Shown: positions 7,663 to 14,652, counted from the first letter of the stretch. The stretch: DNA of 26,951 bases from Oscillospiraceae bacterium (GCA_902802215.1 CADCLH010000026.1:1-26951), one strand, 5' to 3'. The notes: a model not told the origin generated them from the sequence alone. Made by a program: numbers and translations.

Positions 7663-7691
7663 AGTATAACACGGGGCCCGGGGAATGTCAA
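7663..7691 (-). promoter_or_regulatory. Consensus SigA promoter with a long leader
   Basis: Minus strand TTGACA (7691-7686), 17 bases, TATACT (7668-7663): five to six of six in each box. The first gene downstream is the FAD-dependent dehydrogenase at 7432, giving a leader of about 220 bases that includes hairpin repeat copy 1. No protein of good quality is visible in this leader. Confidence 0.8.
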
Positions 7692-7705
7692 GGATAAGGG
7701 CTGCG

Positions 7706-7735
7706 CTCCGGAGGGATCGGGAAATCCCTCCGGAG
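7706..7735. terminator. Perfect 12-bp hairpin after the zinc-ribbon/TPR gene
   Basis: CTCCGGAGGGAT (7706-7717) pairs with ATCCCTCCGGAG (7724-7735) around a 6-base loop, 25 bases beyond the stop codon of the minus-strand gene. There is no T run after it, so it is either a weak or factor-dependent terminator or a transcript-end protector. Confidence 0.5.
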
Positions 7736-7759
7736 TCTGACGGTCCCGCTTCCCTTCGT

Positions 7760-9487
7760 TCAGCTTTCGGCCTCGGGAAGATAGACCAGACCGTAGGCGC
7801 GGGTCGTCGTCACGGCGGCGGCGGCTCCGGGCACGACGTAAATGCTCCGCTTGAGGCGGCCCTGCTCGTCATACTCAAAGCTCGTGCGCTCGAGCATGGT
7901 CCCGTCGGCCGCATAGCGCTCCTGCTTGACAAGGCGGTCTTCCTCATACTCGTTTCGGACCGTGAGGTTGACCCCGTCCTCGCCGTTGATCGCCGTGGGG
8001 TTGCCGTGGGCGTCGAAGGCGACGGAGCTGAGATAGTCCCCCGTCTCGGGGTCGTTCGCGATGCAGTAGCGCAGCGAGCCGTCGTCGTTGAGCGTGTATT
8101 CATACACATAGGCGGTATGGCCGCCCTGCCCCAGATAGCTCCCGTATGCGTCGTAGCGCTTCTCGACCTGCCCCTCAGTGACGCTGTAGCTGCCGTCCTC
8201 CGCAAAGGAATAGCTGTAGACGCGATCCTCCCCGCCGTATTCGGAATACTGCTCGGTCTTTGCCAGAAGACGGCCGGCGTCGTCGTAGCTGTACAGCGTG
8301 GTCAGCGGCCCGTCGCAGCCCTCCTTCTGACTGACCGTCTCGGAGACGAGGCGCTCGAAGAAATGGGCGGCGCGGACGGCGGAATCCCGGTAGTCCCCGA
8401 GAGAGACGAAGAGCGCGCGCGCGTCGTCGTTGGCGCCCTCGTCCAGCAGCTCCAGGGCCTTGCGGTAGCCGCACTCCGAGACGAGCTCGGCGCTGTCGCG
8501 GTAGCTGCCGAGGGAGAGATAGAGCTCGGCCGCGTCGTCATAACGGCCGTTTTCCAACAGCTTGCCCGCGCGGGTGTACGAGCTGAGCTCGGCGTCGGAA
8601 GCCCGGGCCTCCGACGCGCGGGCCGGAGCGTCCTGATAGTCGCCCAGCCTGTCGAACGCCGCCGCAGCCTCGGCATAGTCCCCGGAGGCCAGCAGGGCGG
8701 AGGCCCGCGCATACGCCGCTTCGCGCGCCTGCGTGTAGTACCAGACACCGGCGGCGATGCCGGCAATGACCAGGAAGGGGACCAGGATCAGAGCGGCGCG
8801 GCGCAGCCGATAGCCCCGGCTGCTCTTTTTCCGCTCCTCCTCCGCAAGCCGCAGCGCCTCCGCCTCGAGCCGCTCGGTCTTTTTGGCGCGCAGAAGATCC
8901 ACGTCCAGAAGCCGCTTCGCATCCTCCAGCGTCAGCGCGCAGCGGAAACAGGCCTCGCCGCTGTGATTGAGCTCCCCGCAGGCGCACATCCACAGATCCC
9001 CGCAGGTCTGCGGCACATAACGGCTCCGGTCGCTGGTTTCGAGCTGGTACTGGCGGATCAGCTCCGCATCGAAAAGACGGGCGGTGAGATCCTCCTGCGC
9101 GGGCAGCGGGAGCCACGGCGCGTTCGTACCGGCATAGCGGCTGCCGTCGGAAAAGAACACCGCGAGCACCTGCACCGAAAAAGAGCGCACCGAACGGACC
9201 GGCAGCGGGATGGCCTCCTTGGCGCCGAACATCTCGTCCCGCCGGACGTCCAGATCCAGATACTGATGCTCCTCACGGCAGACCTCGGCCTTGGCCATGT
9301 CATAGCCGACAACCTGAAGCTGTACGGCGCTGATCGAAATGTCCGAAAGACTGCGCAGCTTGAGCTGCGCCAGGACCGAGCCGGTCTGACTGTCCTTGAG
9401 CAGGGCGCCCGCGGCGATCACCAGAGGCGCGCCGGTCGCATAGAGATCCTGCGGCAGAGAAAAAAGCCGGGTATAGCGTTCCGCCAT
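7760..9487 (-). CDS. Membrane-anchored protein with zinc ribbon, TPR-like and YD-like repeats
   Basis: Protein of 575 residues; function unknown. The start at 9487 follows GAGGGG; a longer frame to 9553 lacks a ribosome site and would include the -10 region. Residues 1-160 look beta-rich and cytoplasmic. Cysteines C168, C170, C180 and C183 form a zinc-ribbon-like knuckle, followed by a charged coiled coil (190-226) and one membrane span (231-249, ILVPFLVIAGIAAGVWYY). Three TPR-like repeats follow (about 258-290, 303-335, 341-371), each ending LG(D/S)Y.D(A/S). The C-terminal third has YD-type motifs (YSYDDAGRLLAKTE, FEYDEQGRLKRS). By the single-anchor layout the repeats should be outside the cell and the zinc part inside, which suggests a sensor or scaffold. 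It has its own promoter. Confidence 0.75.
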   Translation of the reverse strand: MAERYTRLFSLPQDLYATGAPLVIAAGALLKDSQTGSVLAQLKLRSLSDISISAVQLQVVGYDMAKAEVCREEHQYLDLDVRRDEMFGAKEAIPLPVRSVRSFSVQVLAVFFSDGSRYAGTNAPWLPLPAQEDLTARLFDAELIRQYQLETSDRSRYVPQTCGDLWMCACGELNHSGEACFRCALTLEDAKRLLDVDLLRAKKTERLEAEALRLAEEERKKSSRGYRLRRAALILVPFLVIAGIAAGVWYYTQAREAAYARASALLASGDYAEAAAAFDRLGDYQDAPARASEARASDAELSSYTRAGKLLENGRYDDAAELYLSLGSYRDSAELVSECGYRKALELLDEGANDDARALFVSLGDYRDSAVRAAHFFERLVSETVSQKEGCDGPLTTLYSYDDAGRLLAKTEQYSEYGGEDRVYSYSFAEDGSYSVTEGQVEKRYDAYGSYLGQGGHTAYVYEYTLNDDGSLRYCIANDPETGDYLSSVAFDAHGNPTAINGEDGVNLTVRNEYEEDRLVKQERYAADGTMLERTSFEYDEQGRLKRSIYVVPGAAAAVTTTRAYGLVYLPEAES

Positions 9488-9543
9488 CGTCTGTCCCCTC
9501 TTTTCCGAGCATACATCACAAACAGGGTTACATAACACAGTAT

Positions 9544-9572
9544 AGTATAGCATCCCCTCCGGTGTTTTTCAA
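9544..9572 (-). promoter_or_regulatory. Promoter of the zinc-ribbon/TPR gene
   Basis: Minus strand TTGAAA (9572-9567), 17 bases, TATACT (9549-9544). The leader to the start codon at 9487 is about 50 bases. Confidence 0.78.
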
Positions 9573-9627
9573 TACGTATTTTTCCCTGTTCAGACCTTTT
9601 TCCGCGCGGTTTTGCCGCCGGGAGAGC

Positions 9628-9656
9628 GCATAGACCCGCCCCGGCGGGCATAGAGT
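9628..9656 (+). promoter_or_regulatory. Possible SigE-type promoter of spoIIP
   Basis: GCATAGAC (9628-9635) and CATAGAGT (9649-9656) are 13 bases apart and resemble the mother-cell SigE boxes (GNATANNT and CATACANT) with a few mismatches. Their spacer contains CCCGCC/GGCGGG. Known SigE control of spoIIP in spore formers supports the idea, but the match is partial. Confidence 0.35.
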
Positions 9657-9682
9657 GAAGGGACAGGAAAGGGGGGAGGCGT

Positions 9683-10741
9683 ATGCGCGCCATCGGCAGA
9701 GCCTTCGTCAGCGTGCTGACCTCGCTGGGGCTGTGTCTGTTCTCGGCCGGCGGGCTCGGCGGCGAGCTGCGCCGGACCATGATCGACAGACCCGCCGGCG
9801 AGCGCATGAGGAACGTGCGCGTCTCGGGGATCAGCACCGCTTCCCCCGCGCCGCCGCAGCCGACCGCATCCGCGCCCGCGGTTAATGAGCGGGAAGCGCA
9901 GATGCTGCCGGTCTCCGCTCTGCCGCCGATGGACGTGCTGGAGAGCGCCGGCTCCGCGCTGGGCGGGGGACAGGACGAGCCGGTGCTCGAGACCACGATC
10001 GAGGGCGGCATCCGCATCCGGAACGAGACGCAGTACTGGGTCGACGCGGCGCAGATCCTCGCGGAGGGACCGGGACTCGAGCTGCCCGCGGAGGGGCCTC
10101 AGATCCTCATCATCCACACCCACGCCAGCGAGGCCTACACCCAGGCGGGACTTGACCGCTATTCCGCCAGCGATACCGCGCGCACCGAGGATACCCAGTT
10201 CAACGTCGTGCGCATCGGCGACGAGCTCAGCGACATCCTCACCGCCGCGGGACTCGGCGTGATCCACGACCGCGGGATCTACGACTATCCGAGCTATACG
10301 GGCTCCTATACGCGCTCGGGACAGGCGGTCGAACAGATCCTCGAGAGCTGCCCCGGCATCCGCATCGTGCTGGATATCCACCGCGACGCCCTCGGCAGCG
10401 ACGGCGTGGTCTACAAGACCATGGCTGAGGAGGAGGGGAGCGTCGCCAGTCAGGTGATGCTGCTGGTCGGGACCGACGAGAGCGGACTGCCGCACCCCGG
10501 CTGGCGCGGCAACCTCGCGCTGGCCATGTATTTGCAGAACGCCGTCAACAGCGTCTGCCCGACCCTGATGCGCCCCGTCGCGCTCGTGCCGCAGCGCTAC
10601 AACCAGCAGCTCGCGCCGGGCTCGCTGATCGTCGAGGTGGGCAGCAGCGGCAATACCCTGCGCGAAGCCCTCGCCGCGATCCGGCTCTTCGGCCACGCCG
10701 CGGCGCCCGCGCTGCGGGCGCTGGTTGCGGAGGAGGAATAG
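9683..10741 (+). CDS. spoIIP: Stage II sporulation protein P
   Basis: SpoIIP, 352 residues. In spore formers it is the amidase/endopeptidase that, with SpoIID and SpoIIM, removes septal peptidoglycan and drives engulfment. The N-terminal hydrophobic stretch (about 8-25) serves as signal anchor. The linker (30-125) is Ala/Pro-rich. The catalytic domain starts near 137 with LIIHTHASEAY (H145, H147, E150), continues with DTQFNVVRIGDEL and YPSYTGSYTRS, has DIHRDA with H233, and ends with LIVEVGSSGNT, which holds the second glutamate. These are the family's zinc and catalytic residues. The ribosome site GGGGGGAGG lies 3 bases before ATG 9683. The gene stands alone between divergent and repeat-rich spacers. 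Confidence 0.95.
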   Translation: MRAIGRAFVSVLTSLGLCLFSAGGLGGELRRTMIDRPAGERMRNVRVSGISTASPAPPQPTASAPAVNEREAQMLPVSALPPMDVLESAGSALGGGQDEPVLETTIEGGIRIRNETQYWVDAAQILAEGPGLELPAEGPQILIIHTHASEAYTQAGLDRYSASDTARTEDTQFNVVRIGDELSDILTAAGLGVIHDRGIYDYPSYTGSYTRSGQAVEQILESCPGIRIVLDIHRDALGSDGVVYKTMAEEEGSVASQVMLLVGTDESGLPHPGWRGNLALAMYLQNAVNSVCPTLMRPVALVPQRYNQQLAPGSLIVEVGSSGNTLREALAAIRLFGHAAAPALRALVAEEE

Positions 10742-10789
10742 GGGGGCGGGCGCACTGCACAGAAAACGGCCCGCATACCGACAAAAAGA

Positions 10790-10840
10790 ACGGATTGCCA
10801 CGGCAGTGTGCGCACTGCCTCGCAATGACGCGCAGGGGGG
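10790..10840 (+). repeat. Hairpin repeat, copy 2
   Basis: 51 bases identical to copy 3. The outer stem ATTGC/GCAAT (10794-10798, 10822-10826) and inner stem GGCAGTG/CACTGCC (10802-10808, 10813-10819) close a TGCG loop, with a CAC/TC internal loop between the stems. Confidence 0.88.
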
Positions 10841-10989
10841 AAGGCGGACGGCTGATAGCCGCCCCTGCGGAAGCTGGGGTTGCGGGGTGCAGAATGGGGG
10901 ACGACACCTCATCCGCCCTGCGGGCACCTTCCCCTCAAGGAGAAGGCGACGGGGGATGACGGCGGGGGCGTCGGCCCCTACAAGGAGAA

Positions 10990-11040
10990 ACGGATTGCCA
11001 CGGCAGTGTGCGCACTGCCTCGCAATGACGCGCAGGGGGG
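10990..11040 (+). repeat. Hairpin repeat, copy 3
   Basis: Exact 51-base copy of the unit at 10790-10840, placed precisely 200 bases downstream in the same orientation. The hairpin spans 10994-11026 with the same TGCG loop. It ends 40 bases before the rubrerythrin promoter. Confidence 0.88.
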
Positions 11041-11080
11041 GATGCCATGCGGGCTGCCGGGGGCGTCATAAAAAGTTTTC

Positions 11081-11109
11081 TTTACAAAGATCGGCGGGCA
11101 TGATACCAT
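11081..11109 (+). promoter_or_regulatory. Promoter of the rubrerythrin-rubredoxin operon
   Basis: TTTACA (11081-11086), 17 bases, TACCAT (11104-11109), with an extended -10 TGA just before the hexamer. No PerR-like palindrome was seen around it. Confidence 0.65.
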
Positions 11110-11132
11110 AGAAACACCAAACGGCACGCCGT

Positions 11133-11177
11133 CTCCGGCGGCCGGAGTATACAATTCAAAGATTGCCCCGAGAGGGG
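11133..11177 (+). promoter_or_regulatory. Two hairpins in the rubrerythrin leader
   Basis: CTCCGG/CCGGAG with a CGG loop (11133-11147), then CCCC-GAGA-GGGG (11166-11177), a GNRA tetraloop hairpin that directly abuts the ribosome site AAGGAGG (11178-11184). They could protect the message or tune translation; neither is a terminator. Confidence 0.55.
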
Positions 11178-11192
11178 AAGGAGGTCAATTCT

Positions 11193-11759
11193 ATGGCAAA
11201 ATGGGTTTGCCCCGTATGCGGTTACGTCCATGAGGGCGACAATCCCCCCGAGTTCTGCCCCGTCTGCAAGGTCCCCGGCAGCAAGTTCAAAAAACAGGAG
11301 GCTGAGATGAGCTGGGCTGCCGAGCACGTCGTCGGCGTCGGCAAGCAGTTCGGCGCGGATGTCCCCGCCGAGGTCCAGGAGGAGATCATCAAGGGCCTGC
11401 GCGCCAACTTCGAGGGCGAGTGCTCCGAGGTCGGCATGTATCTGGCCATGGCCCGCGTCGCCCACCGCGAGGGCTATCCCGAGATCGGCCTGTACTGGGA
11501 GAAGGCCGGTCTGGAGGAAGCCGAGCACGCCGCCAAGTTCGCCGAGCTGCTGGGTGAGGTCATCACCGACAGCACCAAGAAGAACCTGCAGATGCGCGTC
11601 GACGCCGAGAACGGCGCCACCGCCGGCAAGTTCGAGCTCGCCAAGCTCGCCAAGAAGTACAACCTCGACGCCATCCACGACACCGTCCATGAGATGGCCC
11701 GCGACGAGGCGAGACACGGCAAGGCCTTCAAGGGCCTGCTGGAGAGATACTTCAAGTAA
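11193..11759 (+). CDS. Reverse rubrerythrin (rubredoxin + ferritin-like diiron)
   Basis: Reverse-type rubrerythrin, 188 residues, a cytosolic NADH-linked peroxidase that detoxifies hydrogen peroxide and oxygen in anaerobes. Unlike classical rubrerythrin, the rubredoxin knuckle comes first: C6-C9 and C22-C25 in CPVCG...CPVC. The ferritin-like four-helix domain follows (about 38-188), with iron ligands in FEGECSEVGMY, EAGLEEAEHA-like (GLEEAEHAAKF) and MARDEARHGKAF. The start at 11193 has AAGGAGG 8 bases upstream; an earlier in-frame ATG at 11163 lies inside the leader hairpin and is rejected. It is co-transcribed with the rubredoxin gene 13 bases downstream, which probably supplies electrons. 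Confidence 0.95.
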   Translation: MAKWVCPVCGYVHEGDNPPEFCPVCKVPGSKFKKQEAEMSWAAEHVVGVGKQFGADVPAEVQEEIIKGLRANFEGECSEVGMYLAMARVAHREGYPEIGLYWEKAGLEEAEHAAKFAELLGEVITDSTKKNLQMRVDAENGATAGKFELAKLAKKYNLDAIHDTVHEMARDEARHGKAFKGLLERYFK

Positions 11760-11772
11760 AGGAGATATTCAA

Positions 11773-11907
11773 ATGAAATACGTATGCAATGTCTGCGGCT
11801 GGGTCTATGACGAGGACGAGGCCGGCGTGAAGTGGGAAGACCTGCCCGACGATTTCGCCTGCGAGCTCTGCGGCGTCGGCAAGGACGAGTTCTCCCCCGA
11901 GGAATAA
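11773..11907 (+). CDS. Short rubredoxin
   Basis: Rubredoxin-like protein of 44 residues that binds one iron through C5, C8, C30 and C33 (CNVCG and CELCG). Normal rubredoxins have about 52-54 residues; here the loop between the two knuckles is about eight residues shorter, lacking the usual GDPDNGIxPGT stretch, while the WEDLPDDFAC part is kept. Likely role: electron donor to the rubrerythrin encoded immediately upstream. The ribosome site is AAAGGAGA. It is the last gene of the operon, before a strong terminator. Confidence 0.92.
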   Translation: MKYVCNVCGWVYDEDEAGVKWEDLPDDFACELCGVGKDEFSPEE

Positions 11908-11914
11908 GAAGCAG

Positions 11915-11949
11915 AAGGACGGGACCGCAATCGGTCCCGTCCTTTTTTT
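11915..11949 (+). terminator. Terminator of the rubrerythrin operon
   Basis: AAGGACGGGACCG (11915-11927) pairs perfectly with the arm at 11932-11944 around a CAAT loop, with a run of seven T (11943-11949). Confidence 0.95.
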
Positions 11950-11973
11950 ATGTGCTTTTTTATGATTGAATTC

Positions 11974-12002
11974 TTGACGGCGGAAGCGGCGCGTGTTATC
12001 CT
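11974..12002 (+). promoter_or_regulatory. Promoter of the DUF805 gene
   Basis: TTGACG (11974-11979), 17 bases, TATCCT (11997-12002). The leader before ATG 12043 is about 35 bases. Confidence 0.75.
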
Positions 12003-12042
12003 TATATTACAAACCGGTTCAATCGGGAAAGGAGAGACAAAA

Positions 12043-12414
12043 ATGAGCTTTCAGACTATCATTGACTATGCCAAGAAATGCGTTCTGGAGAACTACGCAA
12101 ACTTCAACGGCCGCGCCAGACGCGCCGAGTACTGGAGCTTCGCGCTGTGCACCGGCGTCATCAGCACCGTGCTGAACATCCTCTACCAGGCCACCAACGC
12201 GGGCTTCTTCAACATCCTGGCCACGCTGTTCGCCCTCGCCGTCCTCGTGCCCGGCCTCGCCGTCGCCTGGCGCCGCCTGCACGACATCGGCAAAAAGGGC
12301 AGCTGGTATTTCATCGGCCTGATCCCCGTCGTCGGCTGGATCCTCCTGATCGTCTGGTTCTGCCAGGACAGCCAGCCCGGTGAAAACGAGTTCGGCCCCA
12401 ACCCCAAGGAGTAA
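12043..12414 (+). CDS. DUF805 inner-membrane protein
   Basis: Small membrane protein of 123 residues. The start MSFQTIIDYAKKCVLENYANFNGR and the motif FNGRARRAEYWSF are hallmarks of DUF805, as is the later RRLHDIGKKGSWYFIGLIPVVGWILLIVW. Three to four membrane spans are visible (about 32-50, 53-75, 92-112). The tail QPGENEFGPNP is also family-typical. The molecular function is not known. The ribosome site AAAGGAGA lies 7 bases before ATG 12043; the frame is open further upstream but lacks a start with a site. It has its own promoter and terminator. Confidence 0.92.
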   Translation: MSFQTIIDYAKKCVLENYANFNGRARRAEYWSFALCTGVISTVLNILYQATNAGFFNILATLFALAVLVPGLAVAWRRLHDIGKKGSWYFIGLIPVVGWILLIVWFCQDSQPGENEFGPNPKE

Positions 12415-12436
12415 GCTTTTCCGTAATCCAAAAACA

Positions 12437-12468
12437 GCCTCCGTGCTTTCGCACGGGGGCGATTTTTT
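12437..12468. terminator. Two-way terminator between DUF805 and thrH-like genes
   Basis: GCCTCCGTGC (12437-12446), TTTC loop, GCACGGGGGC (12451-12460) with one G-T pair, followed by six T on the plus strand. On the minus strand it is followed by TGTTTTTGG, so it can end the convergent thrC operon as well. Confidence 0.85.
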
Positions 12469-12492
12469 ATGCATTGAGGGAATGAGTTTCGG

Positions 12493-13095
12493 TTAAACCA
12501 TTGCTCCCTTGATCAGGTCCAGGAGATCGCCGTAGTCCTCGCAGGAGGGGATCTCGGGGTACTGGGCCTTGATGCTCTCGGGCGCGCGGAAGAGGAAGCC
12601 CGCCTTGCTGGCCTGGATCATCGCCAGGTCGTTGAAGCTGTCGCCGGCGGCGATGGTGTCATAGCCCACGGACTGGAACGCGCGGACCGTGGAGAGCTTC
12701 GTCTGCTTGCAGCGCAGACGGAAATCCGTCACCTCCCCGTCGGGGGCGACGACCAGCTCGTTGCAGAACAGGGACGGCCAGCCCAGCTTGCGCATCAGAG
12801 GCTGGGCAAACTGCGTGAAGGTGTCGCTCAGGATCACGGCCTGCGTGATCGAACGCAGCTCGTCCAGAAATTCCTTCGCGCCGGGCAGGGGGTCGACCGT
12901 GGCGATGACCTCCTGAATCTCCTTCAGGCCGAGGCCGCGCTCCTTCAAAATGCCGAGCCGCCAGCGCATCAGCTTGTCATAGTCCGGCTCGTCCCGCGTC
13001 GTGCGGCGCAGCTCCGGAATGCCGCTGGCCTCGGAAAAGGCGATCCAGATCTCGGGCGTCAGAACGCCCTCCAGGTCCAAACAGGTAATGTACAT
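12493..13095 (-). CDS. thrH: ThrH-like phosphoserine phosphatase / homoserine phosphotransferase
   Basis: HAD-superfamily enzyme of 200 residues. ThrH of Pseudomonas removes phosphate from phosphoserine and can pass it to homoserine, giving O-phosphohomoserine. HAD motif I is CLDLEGVLTPE with D7 and E9 (DxE, the ThrH/SerB signature), motif II is LSDTF, motif III includes K in RCKQTKLS, and motif IV is AAGDSFNDLAM. Length matches ThrH (about 205). It lies 13 bases downstream of thrC in one operon, exactly where an enzyme making the ThrC substrate would be expected. It could instead act only as a SerB. Confidence 0.88.
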   Translation of the reverse strand: MYITCLDLEGVLTPEIWIAFSEASGIPELRRTTRDEPDYDKLMRWRLGILKERGLGLKEIQEVIATVDPLPGAKEFLDELRSITQAVILSDTFTQFAQPLMRKLGWPSLFCNELVVAPDGEVTDFRLRCKQTKLSTVRAFQSVGYDTIAAGDSFNDLAMIQASKAGFLFRAPESIKAQYPEIPSCEDYGDLLDLIKGAMV

Positions 13096-13108
13096 GGTTT
13101 TCGTCCTT

Positions 13109-14566
13109 TCAATCGTTTTTTACCCAGGAGGGCTCCGCCTTCCGGCGCATCACATAGGCGAGCATGTCCGCCGGGGCCACGCAGTCCCGGTGCAGGACCG
13201 GGCGCTCGCGCAGGCCGCGCAGGTTCGCGGGCATGGGAACGCCGGTCAGAGCCTCGAGCGCGTCCATCATCTGGAATTCGTCCTCGCCGCCGTCGACGCC
13301 CAGCGCGGAGAGCACCGCGGCGGGGAACTTATAGGGCGAGGCGGTGGAGAGAATCACCGTCGGACCGCCGCCGAAGTCCCGCGCCGCGCGCCAGCCGACC
13401 GCGGTGTGCGTGTCCATCAGATAGTGCGAGCGCTCCCAGACCTCCCGGATGGCCGCCTTCGTCCCGGCGTCGTCGCAGCAATAGGCCGCAAAGCGCCCGC
13501 GCAGCTTCTCCATCAGATCGTCCGGCGCCGTGTAATGCCCCTCGGCCGCGAGCTGCGCCATCAGTGAGGCGACCAGCGCAGAATCCCCGCTGAGCAGGTA
13601 CAAAAGGCGCTCGAGGTTGCTCGAGATCAGGATGTCCATCGAGGGGGAAATCGTCTTGTGGAAGGGGCGGCGGCGGTCATAGACGCCGGTGCGGATGAAG
13701 TCGGTCAGGACGTTGTTCGCGTTGGAGGCGCAGATCAGCTTCCCGACCGGAAGGCCCAGCTCCAGCGCGAGGAAGCCCGCCAGAATGTCGCCGAAGTTGC
13801 CGGTGGGGACCGAGAAGTTCAGCTCCTCGCCCGCCCGGATGCGCCCCATGCGCACCGCGTCAAAATAGGCGGAGAAGTAGTAGACCACCTGCGGCACGAG
13901 ACGGCCGATGTTGATGGAGTTGGCCGACGAGAGCCCCTCCGGCGCGGCGGAGAAGATGCGCTTGACCCCGGTCTGGGCGTCGTCGAAGTTCCCCTCGACC
14001 GCGCAGACCCCGACGTTCCGCCCGGCCTGCGTGACCATCTGTGCCTTCTGCACGGCGCTGACCCCGTCGCGCGGGTAAAAGACCAGGATGCGGATGCCGT
14101 CGACGTCGCGGAAGCCCTCGAGCGCGGCCTTGCCGGTGTCGCCGCTGGTGGCGGTCAGGATCAGAATATCGCCCTCGTGCCCGCAGCGGGCCGCCGAGGC
14201 GGTCATCAGGTGCGGCAGCAGGCACAGCGCCACGTCCTTGAACGCGGCGGTGGGACCGTGGAACAGCTCGAGAAACAGGTCGTCCCCGGCCGCGCGCAGG
14301 GGCGCGATCGCCGGATCGGAGAACTTGCCCGCGTAGGCGCGGCGGACCATCGCCTCCTCCTCCGATTCGGAAAAGTCCGGCAGGAGGGCCGAGAGGACGC
14401 GCGCGGCCAGAGCGGGGTAATCCAGCTCCATGAGCGCGCGCCAGTCCAGCTTCGGAAGCTCGGACGGGGCCATGACGTACAGGCCGCCGTCGGGCGCGAG
14501 GCCGTCGACGACCGCCTGCGCGGAGCTCACGGCGGGGGCGCCGCCGCGGGTGCTGATGTATTGCAT
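13109..14566 (-). CDS. thrC: Threonine synthase
   Basis: Threonine synthase, 485 residues, a PLP enzyme turning O-phosphohomoserine into threonine. The start at 14566 gives MQYISTRGGAPAVSSAQAVV, the usual N-terminus of the long microbial ThrC type. The PLP lysine is K110 in FHGPTAAFKDVAL. The phosphate-binding TATSGDTGKAALEGF and the segments SANSINIGRLVPQ and FSVPTGNFGDILAG are all present and intact. The open frame runs further upstream through the promoter and is rejected. It is the first gene of the thrC-thrH operon with a strong promoter, and its product would use the phosphohomoserine made by the partner gene. Confidence 0.97.
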   Translation of the reverse strand: MQYISTRGGAPAVSSAQAVVDGLAPDGGLYVMAPSELPKLDWRALMELDYPALAARVLSALLPDFSESEEEAMVRRAYAGKFSDPAIAPLRAAGDDLFLELFHGPTAAFKDVALCLLPHLMTASAARCGHEGDILILTATSGDTGKAALEGFRDVDGIRILVFYPRDGVSAVQKAQMVTQAGRNVGVCAVEGNFDDAQTGVKRIFSAAPEGLSSANSINIGRLVPQVVYYFSAYFDAVRMGRIRAGEELNFSVPTGNFGDILAGFLALELGLPVGKLICASNANNVLTDFIRTGVYDRRRPFHKTISPSMDILISSNLERLLYLLSGDSALVASLMAQLAAEGHYTAPDDLMEKLRGRFAAYCCDDAGTKAAIREVWERSHYLMDTHTAVGWRAARDFGGGPTVILSTASPYKFPAAVLSALGVDGGEDEFQMMDALEALTGVPMPANLRGLRERPVLHRDCVAPADMLAYVMRRKAEPSWVKND

Positions 14567-14588
14567 GCGATCACTTCCTATCGTAATA

Positions 14589-14625
14589 ACACGGACATGA
14601 TACCGTGTGCGCGGGGAAAAGTCAA
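14589..14625 (-). promoter_or_regulatory. thrC promoter with dyad over the -10 box
   Basis: Minus strand TTGACT (14625-14620), 17 bases, TATCAT (14602-14597). An inverted repeat ACACGG (14589-14594) / CCGTGT (14603-14608) brackets the -10 box and may be an operator; the regulator is unknown. No attenuator leader peptide was seen in the 30-base leader. Confidence 0.75.
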
Positions 14626-14652
14626 GTGTCGGCGAGGGGCGGAAGGAGACGG

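Larger units (their letters stand above)
10742..11080. repeat. Intergenic mosaic of short repeats (no gene)
   Basis: This 340-base spacer has no credible gene. It is built from repeat pieces: two identical 51-base hairpin units (10790-10840 and 10990-11040), GCGGGC/GCCCGC (10746-10774), a stretch around 10848-10865 (GGCTGATAGCCGCCCCTG), a stretch around 10905-10945 (CCTCATCCGCC, then CACCTTCCCCTCAAGGAG) and GGGGGCGTCGGCCCCTAC near 10965. I recall such strings as dispersed intergenic repeats in gut Clostridia. Together they look like a landing zone where repeat units have accumulated. Confidence 0.6.

Noticed and set aside
7685..9535. Open frame of 616 codons antisense to the zinc-ribbon/TPR gene
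   Set aside because: No domain or ribosome site; the minus strand has a promoter, a start and recognisable repeats.
10790..11040. Two identical units 200 bases apart as a CRISPR array
   Set aside because: Only two units, the spacing is too long, and the same unit occurs singly elsewhere in the window.
10725..11111. Plus-strand frame of 128 codons over the spoIIP-rubrerythrin spacer
   Set aside because: It encodes the translated hairpin repeat twice (PRQCAHCLAM-like strings), has no ribosome site and no conserved domain.
14567..14597. Threonine-type attenuator before thrC
   Set aside because: The leader is only about 30 bases, with no leader peptide or terminator stem.
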